From positions 124,001 through 188,000 of the forward strand of contig NZ_SLWS01000016.1 of assembly GCF_004345645.1 (NCBI RefSeq): DNA of 64,000 bases, read 5' to 3'. Numbering within the stretch: position 1 is the first letter of the stretch; the number at the start of each line of letters is the position of its first letter. Positions 32,518 through 40,745 of this stretch are shown here, piece by piece. Origin of the DNA: Actinocrispum wychmicini. GTDB taxonomy: Bacteria > Actinomycetota > Actinomycetes > Mycobacteriales > Pseudonocardiaceae. A program made the position numbers and the translations under genes. Below the pieces are notes generated by a model. That model made no database searches. It had not been told where the DNA came from and saw only the letters and a program-made list of their open reading frames with translations.

Positions 32518-33621
32518 TCAGCGGGTCCTCCGGGTCGCGGCCACCGCCAGCTCGGCGAGCCGGTCGCTCGCGGGCTCGGCCAGGTCGGCCGCTGCCAGCG
32601 CGCGCATCGCGGACGACGTCAAACTGTCGATCCGGCGTTCGACCTCGGCCACCGCACCGGATTCGACGAGCACCTCGCGGGCCCGCTGCACGTCCGCTGC
32701 GGTCAGATCCCGGCCGAGGCACGACCGCAGGACGTCCGCGCCCGCCGGTGTCGCCCGCCGCAGGCCGAGCGCGACCAGCAAGGTCCGTTTGCCCTCCCGC
32801 AGGTCGTCGCCGGCGGGCTTGCCGGTCACCTCGGTGTCGCCGAAGACGCCGAGCAGGTCGTCCCGCAGCTGGAACGCCACCCCGATGTCCGCGCCGAACT
32901 CCCGCAGCTGTTCGACCAGCTCCGGGTCGGCACCGGCCAGCGTGGCACCCATCTGCAGCGGCCGTTCCACGGTGTAGGCGGCGGTCTTCATCCGGGCGAC
33001 GCGCAGCGCGGCTTCCGGCGACTCGTCGCCCTCCACCTGCGTGAGGATGTCCAGGTACTGGCCGGCCAACATCTCCGACCGCATCGCCTGCCACGGCTCG
33101 CTCGCCGCGGCCAGCCGGTTCGCGGTCAGCCCCGAGCTGTAGAACATGTCGTCGGCCCACGCCAGCGCGATGTCGCCGAGCAGGATCGCGGCGGCCATCC
33201 CGAACCGGTCCGCGCTGCCCAGCCACCCCCGCTCGCGGTGCAACGCCTCGAACGTCACGTGCACGGTCGGCCGGCCACGGCGGACCGCGGAGGCGTCCAT
33301 CAGGTCGTCGTGCACGAGCGCGCACGCCTGGATCAGCTCAAGGCCGCTGACCGCGCGCAACACGGCATGGGCGTCCGGGTCGCCGCCCGCGCCGCGCCAC
33401 CCCCACCAGGCGAACGTGGGCCGGATCCGCTTGCCGCCCCGCAGCACGAACTCCACCAGGCTGTCGAGCGCGTCCGCCAGTTCCGGGGTCAGGCTGGCCA
33501 TGGTCGACTGCTTGGCCGCCAGGTACTCGGTCAGGGTCTGCTCGACGTGGGCCGGGACGGACTCGTCGACGGTGTGTGTTCGTGGCGCTGGGTGCACGGT
33601 TCCATCGTCGCCCAGCATCAC
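32518..33621 (-). CDS. idsA: Geranylgeranyl/polyprenyl diphosphate synthase (IdsA-type)
   Basis: A 367-residue trans-prenyltransferase. FARM is HDDLMDAS (DDxxD) and the second Asp-rich motif is QLRDDLLGVFGD (DDxxG variant, common in actinobacterial enzymes). GGKRIRP binds pyrophosphate, and the GDDLREGKRT loop is present. It makes C20 or similar prenyl diphosphate from IPP and allylic primers. With crtI and crtB in the same operon, GGPP for carotenoids is the likely product. In mycobacteria the neighbour of mptA is idsA2. It is divergent from metF with a 44-bp spacer. Confidence 0.93.
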   Translation of the reverse strand: MMLGDDGTVHPAPRTHTVDESVPAHVEQTLTEYLAAKQSTMASLTPELADALDSLVEFVLRGGKRIRPTFAWWGWRGAGGDPDAHAVLRAVSGLELIQACALVHDDLMDASAVRRGRPTVHVTFEALHRERGWLGSADRFGMAAAILLGDIALAWADDMFYSSGLTANRLAAASEPWQAMRSEMLAGQYLDILTQVEGDESPEAALRVARMKTAAYTVERPLQMGATLAGADPELVEQLREFGADIGVAFQLRDDLLGVFGDTEVTGKPAGDDLREGKRTLLVALGLRRATPAGADVLRSCLGRDLTAADVQRAREVLVESGAVAEVERRIDSLTSSAMRALAAADLAEPASDRLAELAVAATRRTR

Positions 33622-33665
33622 TTGGACGACGCGACGGGGTCGGCGGTGCCGATACGATTTGCGGC

Positions 33666-34553
33666 ATGACGTCCGTGTTGGAACGCATCAGCGTCGACCG
33701 TGTCGTGTTCTCGGTGGAGTTCATGCCGCCCCGGGACGATGCCGACGAGCAGCAGCTCTGGCGTGCGATCCGAGAGCTGGAGGGCCTCGACCCGGCATTC
33801 CTCTCGGTGACGTACGGCGCCGGCGGGTCCCGCCGGGACCGGACGATCCGGACCACCGGCCGGGTGGCGCGGGAGACCACGCTCGTCCCCATGGCGCACC
33901 TCACCGCCGTCGACCACTCCGTCGCCGAGCTGCGCAACGTCATCGGCTGGTACGCCGCGGTCGGCGTGCACAACGTGCTCGCGCTGCGGGGCGACCCGCC
34001 GGGCGACCCGATGGGGGAGTGGGTCAAGCACCCGCAAGGCCTGTCGTACGCCGACGAACTCGTCCGGCTCGTGCGTGAGCTCGGCGACTTCTGCGTGGGC
34101 GTGGCCGCGTTCCCCTATGGCCACCCGCGCTGCGCCGACCTGGACACCGACGCGGACATGCTGGTCCGGAAGTTCCGTGCCGGCGCGGACTTCGCCGTCG
34201 GCCAGCTCTGCTACGACGCCGCCGACTTCCTGCGCCTGCGGGACCGGGTGGCGGCCCGCGGCAGCGACGCCCCGATCCTGCCGGGTGTGATGCCGCTCAC
34301 CACCCCGAAGATGCTCGGCAAGACCCTGGAGCTGTCCGGCGCGCCGGTCCCGCCGAAGGTCGCCGAACGGCTCGAACCCCTTGTGGACGACCCCAAGTCG
34401 TTCCGGGCCGCGGGCATCGACGTGGTCACCGAGATGTGCGAACAGCTCATCGCCGAAGGCGTGAACGTGCTCCACTTCTACACGTTCAACCGGTCGAAGG
34501 CGACCAAGGAAGTGTTGGGACGCCTGGGTTTGGTGGCGTCCCGCACGCCGTAG
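33666..34553 (+). CDS. metF: Methylenetetrahydrofolate reductase family protein (Rv2172c-like)
   Basis: 295 residues from ATG 33666. The TIM-barrel signature residues are visible: FSVEFMPPRDD with the catalytic Glu, LSVTYGAGGSRRDRT, HLTAVDHS, LALRGDPPGD and the GADFAVGQLCYDAADF strand. The reaction is FAD-dependent reduction of methylene-THF to methyl-THF, which feeds methionine synthesis. Mycobacterial Rv2172c lies at the same place. The gene ends 3 bases before the stop of the convergent LppM gene. Confidence 0.93.
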   Translation: MTSVLERISVDRVVFSVEFMPPRDDADEQQLWRAIRELEGLDPAFLSVTYGAGGSRRDRTIRTTGRVARETTLVPMAHLTAVDHSVAELRNVIGWYAAVGVHNVLALRGDPPGDPMGEWVKHPQGLSYADELVRLVRELGDFCVGVAAFPYGHPRCADLDTDADMLVRKFRAGADFAVGQLCYDAADFLRLRDRVAARGSDAPILPGVMPLTTPKMLGKTLELSGAPVPPKVAERLEPLVDDPKSFRAAGIDVVTEMCEQLIAEGVNVLHFYTFNRSKATKEVLGRLGLVASRTP

Positions 34554-34556
34554 CCG

Positions 34557-35255
34557 TCAAACGAACTGCGACTGGTTGTCCTGGTGCTGCTCCCGCCGCT
34601 GCTGGCGAACGCTGCGGCGGTGCGCCACCAGGGCCAAAACGAGCACCAGCAGCGCCGCGCCGACCGCGCCCGCGCCCACCACGAGCACCCAGCGGATCCA
34701 GGACATGCCGCCCGTGGTGCTGTAGTTCGCCGTGGCGTTGAGTTCGGTCACCCCGCCGGCCTTCGCCGTCCAGGCCACGGTGTTGTCCTTGTCCGGCGTG
34801 CCGTTGGTCTTGCCGACCGGCCCGGGGAAGGCGATCTTGACCTGCACGTCCACGCCTTCCGGGCGCAGCTGCCCGAGGTCGACCGACCCGGCGAAGGACA
34901 CGATGTCGCCGGACCGCCGAAGGTTGATCTTGTACCGGCCGGCCTGGTTGCTGATCGCCTCGGCGAGCTGCCGGACCTGCTCGAACGCCAACCCGTCGAA
35001 GTGGACGGTTTTGCCCACGTAGCCGTCCGCCGCGTACGGCGTCAGGGAGACCTTGTCGGCCAGTTCGGGCGGCACGGTCAGGGCCGGCCCGGCGTCGTCC
35101 GGTTTCGACTGGACGGTCGCGATGTCGATCGAGCCGGAGACGTGGTCGTCCGGGCTGACCGCCATCGCCGCGTGCACACGCACGCATCCGGCGAGCGCGA
35201 ACGCCACTGCCAGGATCAGCGGCACCACTGCCCACCTGCGAGAAACCTTGTGCAC
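34557..35255 (-). CDS. lppM: LppM-family lipoprotein (DUF3153)
   Basis: 232 residues from GTG 35255, which has AGGA 7 bases upstream; a GTG at 35291 would add 12 residues. The signal and lipobox are VPLILAVAFALAGC. The outer domain (residues 30-175) has the beta-rich LppM pattern with HVSGSIDIATV and FDGLAFEQVRQLAEAISNQAGRYKINLRRSGD. A C-terminal transmembrane helix (WVLVVGAGAVGAALLVLVLALVA) and a basic Gln-rich tail complete it. Mycobacterial LppM (Rv2171) affects phagosome blocking and may bind PIM-type lipids. Its place closes the conserved cluster. Confidence 0.9.
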   Translation of the reverse strand: MHKVSRRWAVVPLILAVAFALAGCVRVHAAMAVSPDDHVSGSIDIATVQSKPDDAGPALTVPPELADKVSLTPYAADGYVGKTVHFDGLAFEQVRQLAEAISNQAGRYKINLRRSGDIVSFAGSVDLGQLRPEGVDVQVKIAFPGPVGKTNGTPDKDNTVAWTAKAGGVTELNATANYSTTGGMSWIRWVLVVGAGAVGAALLVLVLALVAHRRSVRQQRREQHQDNQSQFV

Positions 35256-35359
35256 CGGCCCATCCTGCCAGTGATTGTCGGCTTTCCGCACGGGTAATCG
35301 ACTACTTTGCGCAGGAAGTAGGCATCGCCGCCGCGCGGTTTCAAGGTAGCGTCGCTGGC

Positions 35360-37039
35360 ATGTCGTTCGAGTCCGCGAACGTGCACGAGGCGAGTAATCG
35401 GTTCGTGGACGAGTTCGCCACCCTGGATCCCATCGCCGCCACCTTCGCCGGCATCCCGACCGATGAGACGAAACTCACCGACTTCTCCCCGGACGGCTAC
35501 CGGGAGCGGTCCGAGTTGGCCGAACGCTCGTTGCGGACCGTCGAGGCGACCGAGCCGGCGGACGAGTCGCAGCGCGCCGCCAAGGCGCACTTCCTCGAAC
35601 GGATCGGCCTCGACATCGAGATCCACCGGGCCGGACTCGCGGTGGGACAGGTGAACGTGATCGCCAGCCCCATCCAGGAGTTGCGCCAGGTGTTCGACCT
35701 GATGCCGACCGAGACCGCCGAACACTGGGCGGTGATCGCGAAACGGCTGGCGAACATGCCCAGCGGGCTGGCCGGTGTACGCGCTTCCATCCTGGACGCC
35801 GCCGCGCGTGGCCAGCTGTCCGCGCGCCGGCAGATCCTCAAGGTCGCCGAACAGTGCGAGACCTGGTCGGGCGCGACCGGCGACTCCTTCTTCGCGACCT
35901 TCGTCGAAGGTGCCCGGGACGTCCCCGGCGCGCCGCTCGCGGAGTTGGCGGCGGCCGCGGACACGGCCGCGGCGGCCTATGCCGAGATGGCGAAGTTCAT
36001 GCGGGCGGAGATCGCCGGCAAGGCGCCCGCCAAGGACGCCGTCGGCCGGGAGGCCTACGAGCTGTGGTCGCGCAACTACATCGGCGCCCGGCTGGATCTG
36101 CAAGAGGCCTACGAGTGGGGCTGGGCCGAGTTCTTCCGGGTGGAGAAGGAAATGGTCGCGGTCGCCGAGCGGATCAAGCGCGGCTCGACCCTGGCCGAGG
36201 CCGCGGCCGCGCTGGACGCCGACCCGCGGTACAAGGTGAGCGGCCGCCGGGAGTACGAGCGGTGGATGCAGCGGTTGTCCGACGCGGCACTGGCGGAGCT
36301 GCGGGGCGTGCACTTCGAGATCCCGGCCGAGCTGATGCGGCTGGACTGCCGGATCGCGCCGGACGGCGGCACCACGGGCGCGTACTACACCGGCCCGAGC
36401 GACGACTTCTCCCGCGCTGGGACGATGTGGTGGTCCGTGCCGGCCGAGCGGTCCGAGTTCATCACCTGGCGCGAGACGTCCACTGTGTACCACGAGGGCG
36501 TGCCCGGCCATCACCTGCAGATCGCCACCGGCGTCTTCCAGGCCGACTCGCTCAACTCCTACCAACGGCTGCTGGGCTGGGTGTCCGGGCACGGCGAGGG
36601 CTGGGCGCTGTACGCCGAACGCCTGATGCAGGACCTCGGCTACCTGACCGACGACGGCGACCTGATGGGCATGCTCGACGCGCATCTGTTCCGCGCCGCC
36701 CGCGTGATCATCGACATCGGCATGCACCTGGAGCTGGAGATCCCGGCGGGCAGCGGATTCCACGACGGCGAACGCTGGACCCCGGAGCTGGGGCTGGAGT
36801 TCATGCTGACCCGCACCATCACCGACCCCGCCCACGTGCGCGACGAGATCGACCGCTATCTCGGCTGGCCCGGCCAGGCGCCGTCGTACAAGCTCGGCGA
36901 GCGGCTCTGGCTGCAGCTGCGCGACGAGGCCCGGCGCAGGCACGGGGAAGCCTTTGACCTCAAGGACTTCCACATGCGCGCGCTGCGCCTCGGCTCAATG
37001 GGGCTGGACAACCTCGGCGCCAGCCTGCGGGACGTGTGA
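35360..37039 (+). CDS. DUF885 family zinc-peptidase-like protein
   Basis: A 559-residue all-helical protein of the DUF885 family. The metal-binding motif is TSTVYHEGVPGHHLQIA near residue 378 (HExxxHH form), followed by the distant Glu in GHGEGWALYAERLMQDLG. This layout is like M3/M32-type helical metallopeptidases. No signal peptide is visible, so it acts in the cytoplasm. The substrate is probably a peptide, but this is family inference. Its last 45 bases overlap the end of the convergent TetR gene. Confidence 0.9.
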   Translation: MSFESANVHEASNRFVDEFATLDPIAATFAGIPTDETKLTDFSPDGYRERSELAERSLRTVEATEPADESQRAAKAHFLERIGLDIEIHRAGLAVGQVNVIASPIQELRQVFDLMPTETAEHWAVIAKRLANMPSGLAGVRASILDAAARGQLSARRQILKVAEQCETWSGATGDSFFATFVEGARDVPGAPLAELAAAADTAAAAYAEMAKFMRAEIAGKAPAKDAVGREAYELWSRNYIGARLDLQEAYEWGWAEFFRVEKEMVAVAERIKRGSTLAEAAAALDADPRYKVSGRREYERWMQRLSDAALAELRGVHFEIPAELMRLDCRIAPDGGTTGAYYTGPSDDFSRAGTMWWSVPAERSEFITWRETSTVYHEGVPGHHLQIATGVFQADSLNSYQRLLGWVSGHGEGWALYAERLMQDLGYLTDDGDLMGMLDAHLFRAARVIIDIGMHLELEIPAGSGFHDGERWTPELGLEFMLTRTITDPAHVRDEIDRYLGWPGQAPSYKLGERLWLQLRDEARRRHGEAFDLKDFHMRALRLGSMGLDNLGASLRDV

Positions 37040-37621
37040 CTCCTGTGCGGCGAGGCCGTTGAGCACGAGCGTGCAGACGGCCTCGAACGCGTCGTCGATC
37101 CCGGGTCCCGACCAGTCGGCCGAGTACGCGGGATCGTGGAACCGCCCGGTGGCGTCGAACACCGCCCGCGCGGTCAGGTCGACGTCGGTGCCGGCGAACT
37201 CGCCGGCCGCGATCCCGTCCCGCAGGATGCCGGCGATCTCCGCCACCAAGTGCGCGACGTGCTCGGCGACCACCCCGCTGGTCTCCCCGACCAGCACCGA
37301 GTACGTCGCGAACAACTCAGGGTCGTCCAACGCCTTGTGCCGTTTGGCGTCGAACAGCGTCGACAGCCAGTGCCGCAACCGCGTCGACGCCGGGCCGGGG
37401 ACCTTGGCGGCCTGCGTCACCGGTGCGTGCGCCCGGTCCAGCCAGCGACGCGTCACGGCTTCACGTAACGCGGCCTTGCTTGGGAAGTGCCGGTACACGC
37501 TGCCGTGGCTGACCCCCAGGGCCCGTGCGACGTCCACCACGGTCGCTTTGGCCGGCCCGTAGCGGCGCAGCACGTCCTGCGCCGCCTCGAGGATCTGTTC
37601 GCTGGTCAGGACATCGGCCAT
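36995..37621 (-). CDS. TetR/AcrR family transcriptional regulator
   Basis: A 208-residue protein. The N-terminal HTH is EQILEAAQDVLRRYGPAKATVVDVARALGVSHGSVYRHFPSKAALREAV, a typical TetR head. The C-terminal ligand domain carries no recognisable signature. The ATG follows the stop of the aldo/keto reductase gene with no base between (TAG-ATG), so the two are one operon. It probably represses the operon through the repeats upstream of the reductase gene. Confidence 0.93.
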   Translation of the reverse strand: MADVLTSEQILEAAQDVLRRYGPAKATVVDVARALGVSHGSVYRHFPSKAALREAVTRRWLDRAHAPVTQAAKVPGPASTRLRHWLSTLFDAKRHKALDDPELFATYSVLVGETSGVVAEHVAHLVAEIAGILRDGIAAGEFAGTDVDLTARAVFDATGRFHDPAYSADWSGPGIDDAFEAVCTLVLNGLAAQESHVPQAGAEVVQPH

Positions 37622-38617
37622 CTAGCGCTCGCTGTCGAGCGTCTGCATCTGGGCGCCGGCGTAGCGGTCACCGGCGGCCGCGTCGGCCGGCACCGCGTCC
37701 TCGATCCGGTCGAGGTCGGCGGGTGACAGTTCCACGTCAAGCGCTCCGATCGCCTCGCTGAGCCGCTCCCGCCGGCGGGCACCGACGAGGGGCACGATGT
37801 CCCTACCGCGCGACAGTACCCACGCGATGGCGATCTGGGCGACGGAAACCGCCTTGGACTCGGCTATTTCTCGCAAAGCTTCGACGAGTCGCAGATTGTG
37901 GTCGAGATTCTCACCCTGGAAGCGGGGGCTGAGGCCACGGAAGTCGCCGGCCACCACGTCCCGGTCCTTCGACCAGTGCCCGGACAGCAGGCCGCGGGAC
38001 AGCACCCCGTAGGCCGTCATGCCGATGCCCAGCTCACGCAGGGTCGGGATGATCGCGCGCTCCGGGCCGCGGGAGAGGAGCGAGTACTCGATCTGCAGGT
38101 CGGCGATGGGGTGTACGGCGTGCGCCCGGCGGATGGTCTCCGCGCCCACCTCGGACAGGCCGATGTGCCGCACGTAGCCGGCCTTGACCATCTCCGCGAT
38201 CGCGCCGACGGTGTCCTCGATCGGCACGGTCGGGTCCAGGCGCGCCGGCCGGTAGACGTCGATGTAGTCGGTGCCCAGCCGGCGCAGGGTGTACGCCAGC
38301 GCGGTCTGCACGGCGTTCGGGCTGGCGTCGTAGCCGAGCCACGCGCCGCCGGGGGAGCGCTGGGCGCCGAACTTGACGCTGATGGCGACCTGGTCGCGGA
38401 CGCGGTCCTTGAGCGCCCGACCGATCAGCAACTCGTTGTGGCCCATGCCGTAGAAGTCGCCGGTGTCGATCAGGGTGACGCCGGCGTCGAGCGCGGCGTG
38501 GACAGTGGCGATGCTCTCGGTCTCGTCGGACGGGCCGTACAGGTCCGACATGCCCATCGCGCCCAGTCCGAGCGCGGAAACCTGCGGGCCGTTCGTACCG
38601 AGTTCACGATCTTGCAC
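37622..38617 (-). CDS. Aldo/keto reductase (AKR13-type)
   Basis: 331 residues from GTG 38617, preceded by GGAGG with 8-base spacing; an ATG at 38653 lies inside the promoter. The family features are LGLGAMGMSDLYGPSDETE, catalytic Asp and Tyr in TLIDTGDFYGMGHNE, Lys in AISVKFG, and the NADPH loop VPLVGARRRERL with the adjacent C-terminal Ala/Leu helices. At DVYRPARLDP the usual catalytic His of YQxHR-type AKRs is replaced by Pro/Ala, as in the AKR13 group. It reduces aldehydes or ketones with NADPH. Substrate is unknown. Confidence 0.9.
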   Translation of the reverse strand: MQDRELGTNGPQVSALGLGAMGMSDLYGPSDETESIATVHAALDAGVTLIDTGDFYGMGHNELLIGRALKDRVRDQVAISVKFGAQRSPGGAWLGYDASPNAVQTALAYTLRRLGTDYIDVYRPARLDPTVPIEDTVGAIAEMVKAGYVRHIGLSEVGAETIRRAHAVHPIADLQIEYSLLSRGPERAIIPTLRELGIGMTAYGVLSRGLLSGHWSKDRDVVAGDFRGLSPRFQGENLDHNLRLVEALREIAESKAVSVAQIAIAWVLSRGRDIVPLVGARRRERLSEAIGALDVELSPADLDRIEDAVPADAAAGDRYAGAQMQTLDSER

Positions 38618-38650
38618 TGGTGGTTCCTCCGTTGTCGTTAGCTGGTCTCT

Positions 38651-38687
38651 CAAGTATGCACATCGCGATGACAGATTTCAATACTTG
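38651..38687 (-). promoter_or_regulatory. Promoter of the reductase-TetR operon framed by an inverted repeat
   Basis: On the minus strand TTGAAA (38681-38676), a 17-base spacer and CATACT (38658-38653) make a good vegetative promoter. CAAGTAT (38651-38657) and ATACTTG (38681-38687) are perfect inverted repeats overlapping the -10 and -35 hexamers. This is a plausible TetR binding arrangement, though the arms are further apart than in most TetR operators. Confidence 0.5.
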
Positions 38688-38852
38688 TCAGTCGACGGCA
38701 CGCGAAGCGCATCTAACCACTTGTCGCCGGCTTCGCCACCGGGGTCCCACGATGCGGTGAAATACGACGTCTTCGCAGGTCAACGCCTATGTGACGGCGA
38801 TTACGATCGGTCGGTCCGGCGTTCTTGCCGGGAAACCACGAGGAGAGACCGC

Positions 38853-39419
38853 ATGTCCAAACGATTGCCCGTGGTGCTGTCGTTGGCAGCACTGGGGTTG
38901 GCCGCCGTGGCGATGCCAAGCACCGCGGCTGCGAACAGCGACCCACTGCGGGCCGCCTGCACCGCCGACACCCCGGCGGTCCAAACCCTGGTCGCGGCCG
39001 TGGACGGACTGAAGTCCGCGCTGCCCGACCCGGCCAAGACCCAGGTCGCGCTGGGTGACGTCTACAACGCGATCATGGGCGCGCAGAAGGGCGGCTGCCT
39101 GCCGCAACTCCCGACCTCGCCGCCGCCGGCCGCTCGGGACGCGGCGGACGCGTGCCTCCCGGCCACGGTGAACCTGCTGAGCGCGGTGCTGGGCGGGGTC
39201 AGCGCCACTCTCACGGTTCCGCCCGACGTCGAGGCCATAACCAGCGCGACCACCAAGCTGGGCGCCGCGGTCACGGCGATGAACGACGCCAAGTGCCTGC
39301 CGGTCCCGTTGACCGTGCCGACCCTGCCGGTGCCCACCCTGCCGACGCCGCCCGCTGCTCCGCCGGTCCCGCCATTGCCTCCCCTACCACCGGCACCGCC
39401 GTTGCCTCCGGCACCCTGA
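38853..39419 (+). CDS. Small secreted protein with Pro-rich tail
   Basis: 188 residues from ATG 38853 (AGGAG 12 bases upstream). Residues 1-28 form a signal peptide (LPVVLSLAALGLAAVAMPSTAAA). The mature part is helical, with cysteines near residues 36, 77, 98 and 149 that may pair. The last 35 residues are Pro-rich (PVPTLPTPPAAPP, VPPLPPLPP), a cell-wall-spanning type of tail. I know similar secreted proteins in Pseudonocardiaceae but no function. The gene stands alone, with a strong terminator behind it. Confidence 0.82.
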   Translation: MSKRLPVVLSLAALGLAAVAMPSTAAANSDPLRAACTADTPAVQTLVAAVDGLKSALPDPAKTQVALGDVYNAIMGAQKGGCLPQLPTSPPPAARDAADACLPATVNLLSAVLGGVSATLTVPPDVEAITSATTKLGAAVTAMNDAKCLPVPLTVPTLPVPTLPTPPAAPPVPPLPPLPPAPPLPPAP

Positions 39420-39434
39420 GTTCGTACATCGAAC

Positions 39435-39463
39435 GGCCCTCGTGAGTTCCGCGCACGAGGGCC
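39435..39463. terminator. Hairpin terminator after the secreted-protein gene
   Basis: GGCCCTCGTG (39435-39444) and CACGAGGGCC (39454-39463) form a perfect 10-bp stem with a 9-base loop. It sits between the convergent secreted-protein and GNAT genes and can serve both. Confidence 0.82.
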
Positions 39464-39468
39464 GCTCG

Positions 39469-40032
39469 CTACATGGGGAGTGTCCGGCCCAGCACGGCGA
39501 ACGGCCGTGGATCCCCCGCGAACCGGTAGTTGCGCAGCACGTCGACGAACCCGACGCGGCGGTACAGCCGCCACGCCCTGGTGCGGCCCTCCGGCGTGGA
39601 CAACAGCACCCGGCCGTTCGGCACGCCCTCCATGAGCAGCCGCAGCAGGTGCTCGCCCGTGCCCTGGCCCTGGCTGTCCGGCCGGACGTGCAGTTCGGTC
39701 AACTCGAAGTAGTCCGACATCCACTCGTCGGCCGGGCCCGGCCCGTCGAACTCGATCACCCCGCGTCGCACCTGCTCGTGCCACCACTGGCCGGGTGACC
39801 CCTGGTAGCCGTAGCAGATCCCGGTCAGCCGGTCGGCCGCGTCGAGCGCGGCCACGCACCGCCACCCCTCCCGCAGCATGTGCGCGAGCCACATCGGGGC
39901 GCGCTGTTCAGCTGTTCCCTTCGGATAGCCCATGGCCGTGACGTACAGGCCGAGCGCCTCGTACAGCCGCGACCGCAGCCCGTCGGCCGTTAACTCCACG
40001 AGCTGGCTTCTGTGCGATGGCACCGCGGTCAC
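39469..40032 (-). CDS. GNAT family N-acetyltransferase
   Basis: 187 residues from GTG 40032. An ATG at 40044 also exists, but AGGAGG abuts it directly, so the GTG with 12-base spacing is preferred. The acetyl-CoA motif is TELHVRPDSQGQGTGEHLLRLLM, with V-x-P then Q-G-x-G. STPEGRTRAWRLYRRVGF is the motif B helix. The acceptor is unknown. It starts 1 base after the YbaK stop, so the two genes are translated together. Confidence 0.88.
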   Translation of the reverse strand: MTAVPSHRSQLVELTADGLRSRLYEALGLYVTAMGYPKGTAEQRAPMWLAHMLREGWRCVAALDAADRLTGICYGYQGSPGQWWHEQVRRGVIEFDGPGPADEWMSDYFELTELHVRPDSQGQGTGEHLLRLLMEGVPNGRVLLSTPEGRTRAWRLYRRVGFVDVLRNYRFAGDPRPFAVLGRTLPM

Positions 40033-40033
40033 G

Positions 40034-40552
40034 TCAGGAATCATCCTCCTCGCGCCGAACGTCCGCAGCCGTCCCCCCGGTGAGCGCGGCCAGATGCGGG
40101 AAAGTGGTGGGATACACCGACTTCGGGTGGCCGGCCGCGGCCCACACCACGGGGAACGTCGCCAGGTGGTTGTCCACCAGGGTCCGGATCCGGTGCTGGT
40201 GCCCGGCCGGTGCGACACCGCCGATCGGCTGCCCGGTGTGGTCCCGGACGAACTGGGCGTCGGCCTTGTCGATCCGGTCCGCGCCGGTCAACTCCTTGAG
40301 CCGGGACACATCCGCGCGATGCGCCCCTGACGTGAGGACCAGCAGCGGCTCGACCTGGTCGCCATGGACCGCCTTGAACACAAGGCTGTTCGCGATCGCG
40401 CCGACCGGCACCCCCAGGGCGTCCGCGGCGAGCGCCGCGGTGCGTACCTCGTCAGTCAGGATGCGGATGCCGTCCGCCTCCTGCGTCATGCCCGCCTCGA
40501 GCAGGGCGGCGGTGAACTTGGCGACGGTCGGATGGGTCACGCGGGCAATCAC
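40034..40552 (-). CDS. YbaK/ProX-type aminoacyl-tRNA deacylase
   Basis: A 172-residue protein of the YbaK/INS superfamily, which hydrolyses mischarged tRNAs (for example Cys-tRNA-Pro or Ala-tRNA-Pro) in trans. The landmarks are EVRTAALAADALGVPVGAIANSLVFKA with the catalytic Lys, LLVLTSGAHRADVSRLKEL, and GQPIGGVAPAGH. It may contribute to translation quality control. The divergent gene on the right carries a LexA-controlled promoter; this gene is not clearly part of that control. Confidence 0.9.
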   Translation of the reverse strand: MIARVTHPTVAKFTAALLEAGMTQEADGIRILTDEVRTAALAADALGVPVGAIANSLVFKAVHGDQVEPLLVLTSGAHRADVSRLKELTGADRIDKADAQFVRDHTGQPIGGVAPAGHQHRIRTLVDNHLATFPVVWAAAGHPKSVYPTTFPHLAALTGGTAADVRREEDDS

Positions 40553-40575
40553 ACCATGACCAGCGCCTGAACTGC

Positions 40576-40619
40576 TTGAGAGCCCGCCAACTCCGGGTTA
40601 TGCTCGAACGTGTGTTCGA
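40576..40619 (+). promoter_or_regulatory. SigA promoter with a perfect LexA (SOS) box
   Basis: TTGAGA (40576-40581), a 17-base spacer and TATGCT (40599-40604) form a strong vegetative promoter. TCGAACGTGTGTTCGA at 40604-40619 is a perfect match to the Gram-positive SOS box CGAACNNNNGTTCG, with flanking T/A. The operator covers the end of the -10 and the transcription start, so LexA would block initiation. It reads toward the HEPN gene at 40746. Confidence 0.8.
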
Positions 40620-40623
40620 TTTG

Positions 40624-40719
40624 ATGTCGAACACGTCTGCCCGGCGGCCGGGCGGGGGAAGCGCCTTGCCGCCGGGCCCACCGGCTTCCCCACGGTGGAT
40701 GTCGAAGCGGTCGCCGTGA
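40624..40719 (+). other. Leader with possible 31-codon ORF and stem-loop upstream of the HEPN gene
   Basis: The 127-base leader after the SOS box contains an ATG at 40624 opening a 31-codon frame that ends at TGA 40717. It is rich in Arg, Pro and Gly and has no obvious ribosome site. Inside it, GCCCGGCGG (40639-40647) and CCGCCGGGC (40669-40677) can pair in a 9-bp stem. This may add attenuation to LexA control, or just be a GC-rich leader. Confidence 0.35.
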
Positions 40720-40745
40720 CCGCCTCGAGGGCGTGAGGAGGCCAG

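Noticed and set aside
31058..33325. A fused GGPP synthase-desaturase protein of 755 residues
   Set aside because: The N-terminal 275 residues are a wrong-frame reading of the GGPP synthase gene. The desaturase starts at its FAD motif.
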